DNA of 35,635 nt, taken from NCBI GenBank assembly GCA_028282745.1, contig JANQHJ010000024.1, positions 1 through 35,635 of the forward strand, written 5' to 3'. This document shows, piece by piece, positions 35,347 through 35,635 of the stretch. The number at the start of each line of letters is the position of its first letter. Positions within the stretch are counted from its first letter, which is position 1. The position numbers and the translations under genes were made by a program. This DNA comes from Sedimentisphaerales bacterium (GTDB lineage: Bacteria; Planctomycetota; Phycisphaerae; Sedimentisphaerales; Anaerobacaceae). The notes beneath the pieces were generated by a model. That model made no database searches and was not told where the DNA came from. It saw only the letters and a list, made by a program, of their open reading frames with translations.

Positions 35347-35635
35347 ATGGCAGCTAAAATCTATTATGAAGCTGACGCGCCGATAGATGCGCTTAAAGGT
35401 AAAAAGGTAGCTGTGATCGGCTACGGCAGCCAGGGTCACGCACACAGTCAGAACCTCCGCGACAGCGGGATCGAGGTAGCAGTAGCTGAACTGGAAGGTA
35501 CGGACAATTATAAGCTGGCTCAAGAGCATGGATTCACGCCATCGGATATCCAGACAGCTATCTATGGGGCGGCACTTATTATCGTAACACTGCCGGACGA
35601 GGTTCAGGCTAAGGTTTACGAGAGTCAGATCGCGC
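35347..35635 (+). CDS. ilvC: ketol-acid reductoisomerase, 5' part, cut by window end
   Basis: The first 96 codons of IlvC are present and run off the right edge. The enzyme isomerises and reduces acetolactate in valine and isoleucine synthesis. AGGAG (35332-35336) lies 10 nt before the ATG. The N-terminus MAAKIYYEADAPIDALKGKK and the Rossmann motif VIGYGSQGHAHSQNLRDSG are diagnostic of the short class I enzyme. The next strand-loop reads VAVAELEGTDNYKLAQEHGF: the Arg and Ser that usually contact the NADPH 2'-phosphate appear replaced, and acidic residues are present. NADH use is therefore possible. Confidence 0.93.
   Translation, partial: MAAKIYYEADAPIDALKGKKVAVIGYGSQGHAHSQNLRDSGIEVAVAELEGTDNYKLAQEHGFTPSDIQTAIYGAALIIVTLPDEVQAKVYESQIA

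Overview
The window reads as a chromosomal segment of a planctomycete, most likely in the Phycisphaerae/Sedimentisphaerales group. This is inferred from four traits: secreted proteins with LamG domains and a PEP-CTERM tail, dockerin-like tails of the form DFAILAGQW, intergenic degenerate repeats that translate to KTNPI-type peptides, and many dispersed environmental-genome repeats. Nothing looks like phage, plasmid, IS element or CRISPR. No tRNA or rRNA gene was recognised.

Layout: (1) 1-4402, a secreted multidomain protein (beta-helix, dockerin-like module, C-terminal CHAT/caspase-like domain) followed by two small lipoproteins. (2) 4403-6760, rpsB and tsf, with tandem promoter-like elements, a hairpin between the genes and a strong terminator. 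(3) 6866-19551, a large phosphate-starvation island: a PhoB-type regulator, a convergent NptA-type Na/phosphate transporter with a PhoU-domain partner, a small unknown gene, a second PhoB with its PhoR kinase, an outer-membrane porin, and pstS-pstC-pstA-pstB-phoU. (4) 19616-21616, ligA. (5) 21617-22974, a palindromic repeat, a promoter, a highly structured leader RNA and a LamG/PEP-CTERM protein. (6) 23123-28513, ribD, a secreted protein of unknown role, a LamG/dockerin protein and a PhoD-like phosphatase with a short dockerin-like tail. (7) 28843-32025, uvrA and a convergent NifU/Nfu-type iron-sulfur protein. (8) 32150-35635, branched-chain amino acid synthesis: ilvB with a consensus promoter and a long structured leader, ilvN, a repeat-filled gap, and the 5' part of ilvC.

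The strongest non-gene signal is a family of phosphate-box-like operators. Each is four copies of a CTAACAY-like heptamer at an exact 11-bp period. They lie before pstS, the second phoB, the porin gene, and in both directions between nptA and the small gene at 9674. At pstS and phoB2 the fourth heptamer ends exactly 8 bp before a good -10 box. At phoB2 this places the transcription start on or next to the ATG, so that mRNA is probably leaderless. ligA and uvrA also look leaderless. The genes form a coherent circuit: PhoR/PhoB sense phosphate, the porin and PstSCAB import it with high affinity, NptA is a second route, and the two PhoU proteins give feedback.

Other points to re-examine are a 121-nt RNA of stacked helices at 21945-22065, a large insert in PstA, a 13-bp hairpin at the start of pstC, an IlvC whose NADPH phosphate-contact residues look replaced, and the secreted CHAT/caspase-like domain. 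Domain and family calls are from motif reading only; no database search was run.
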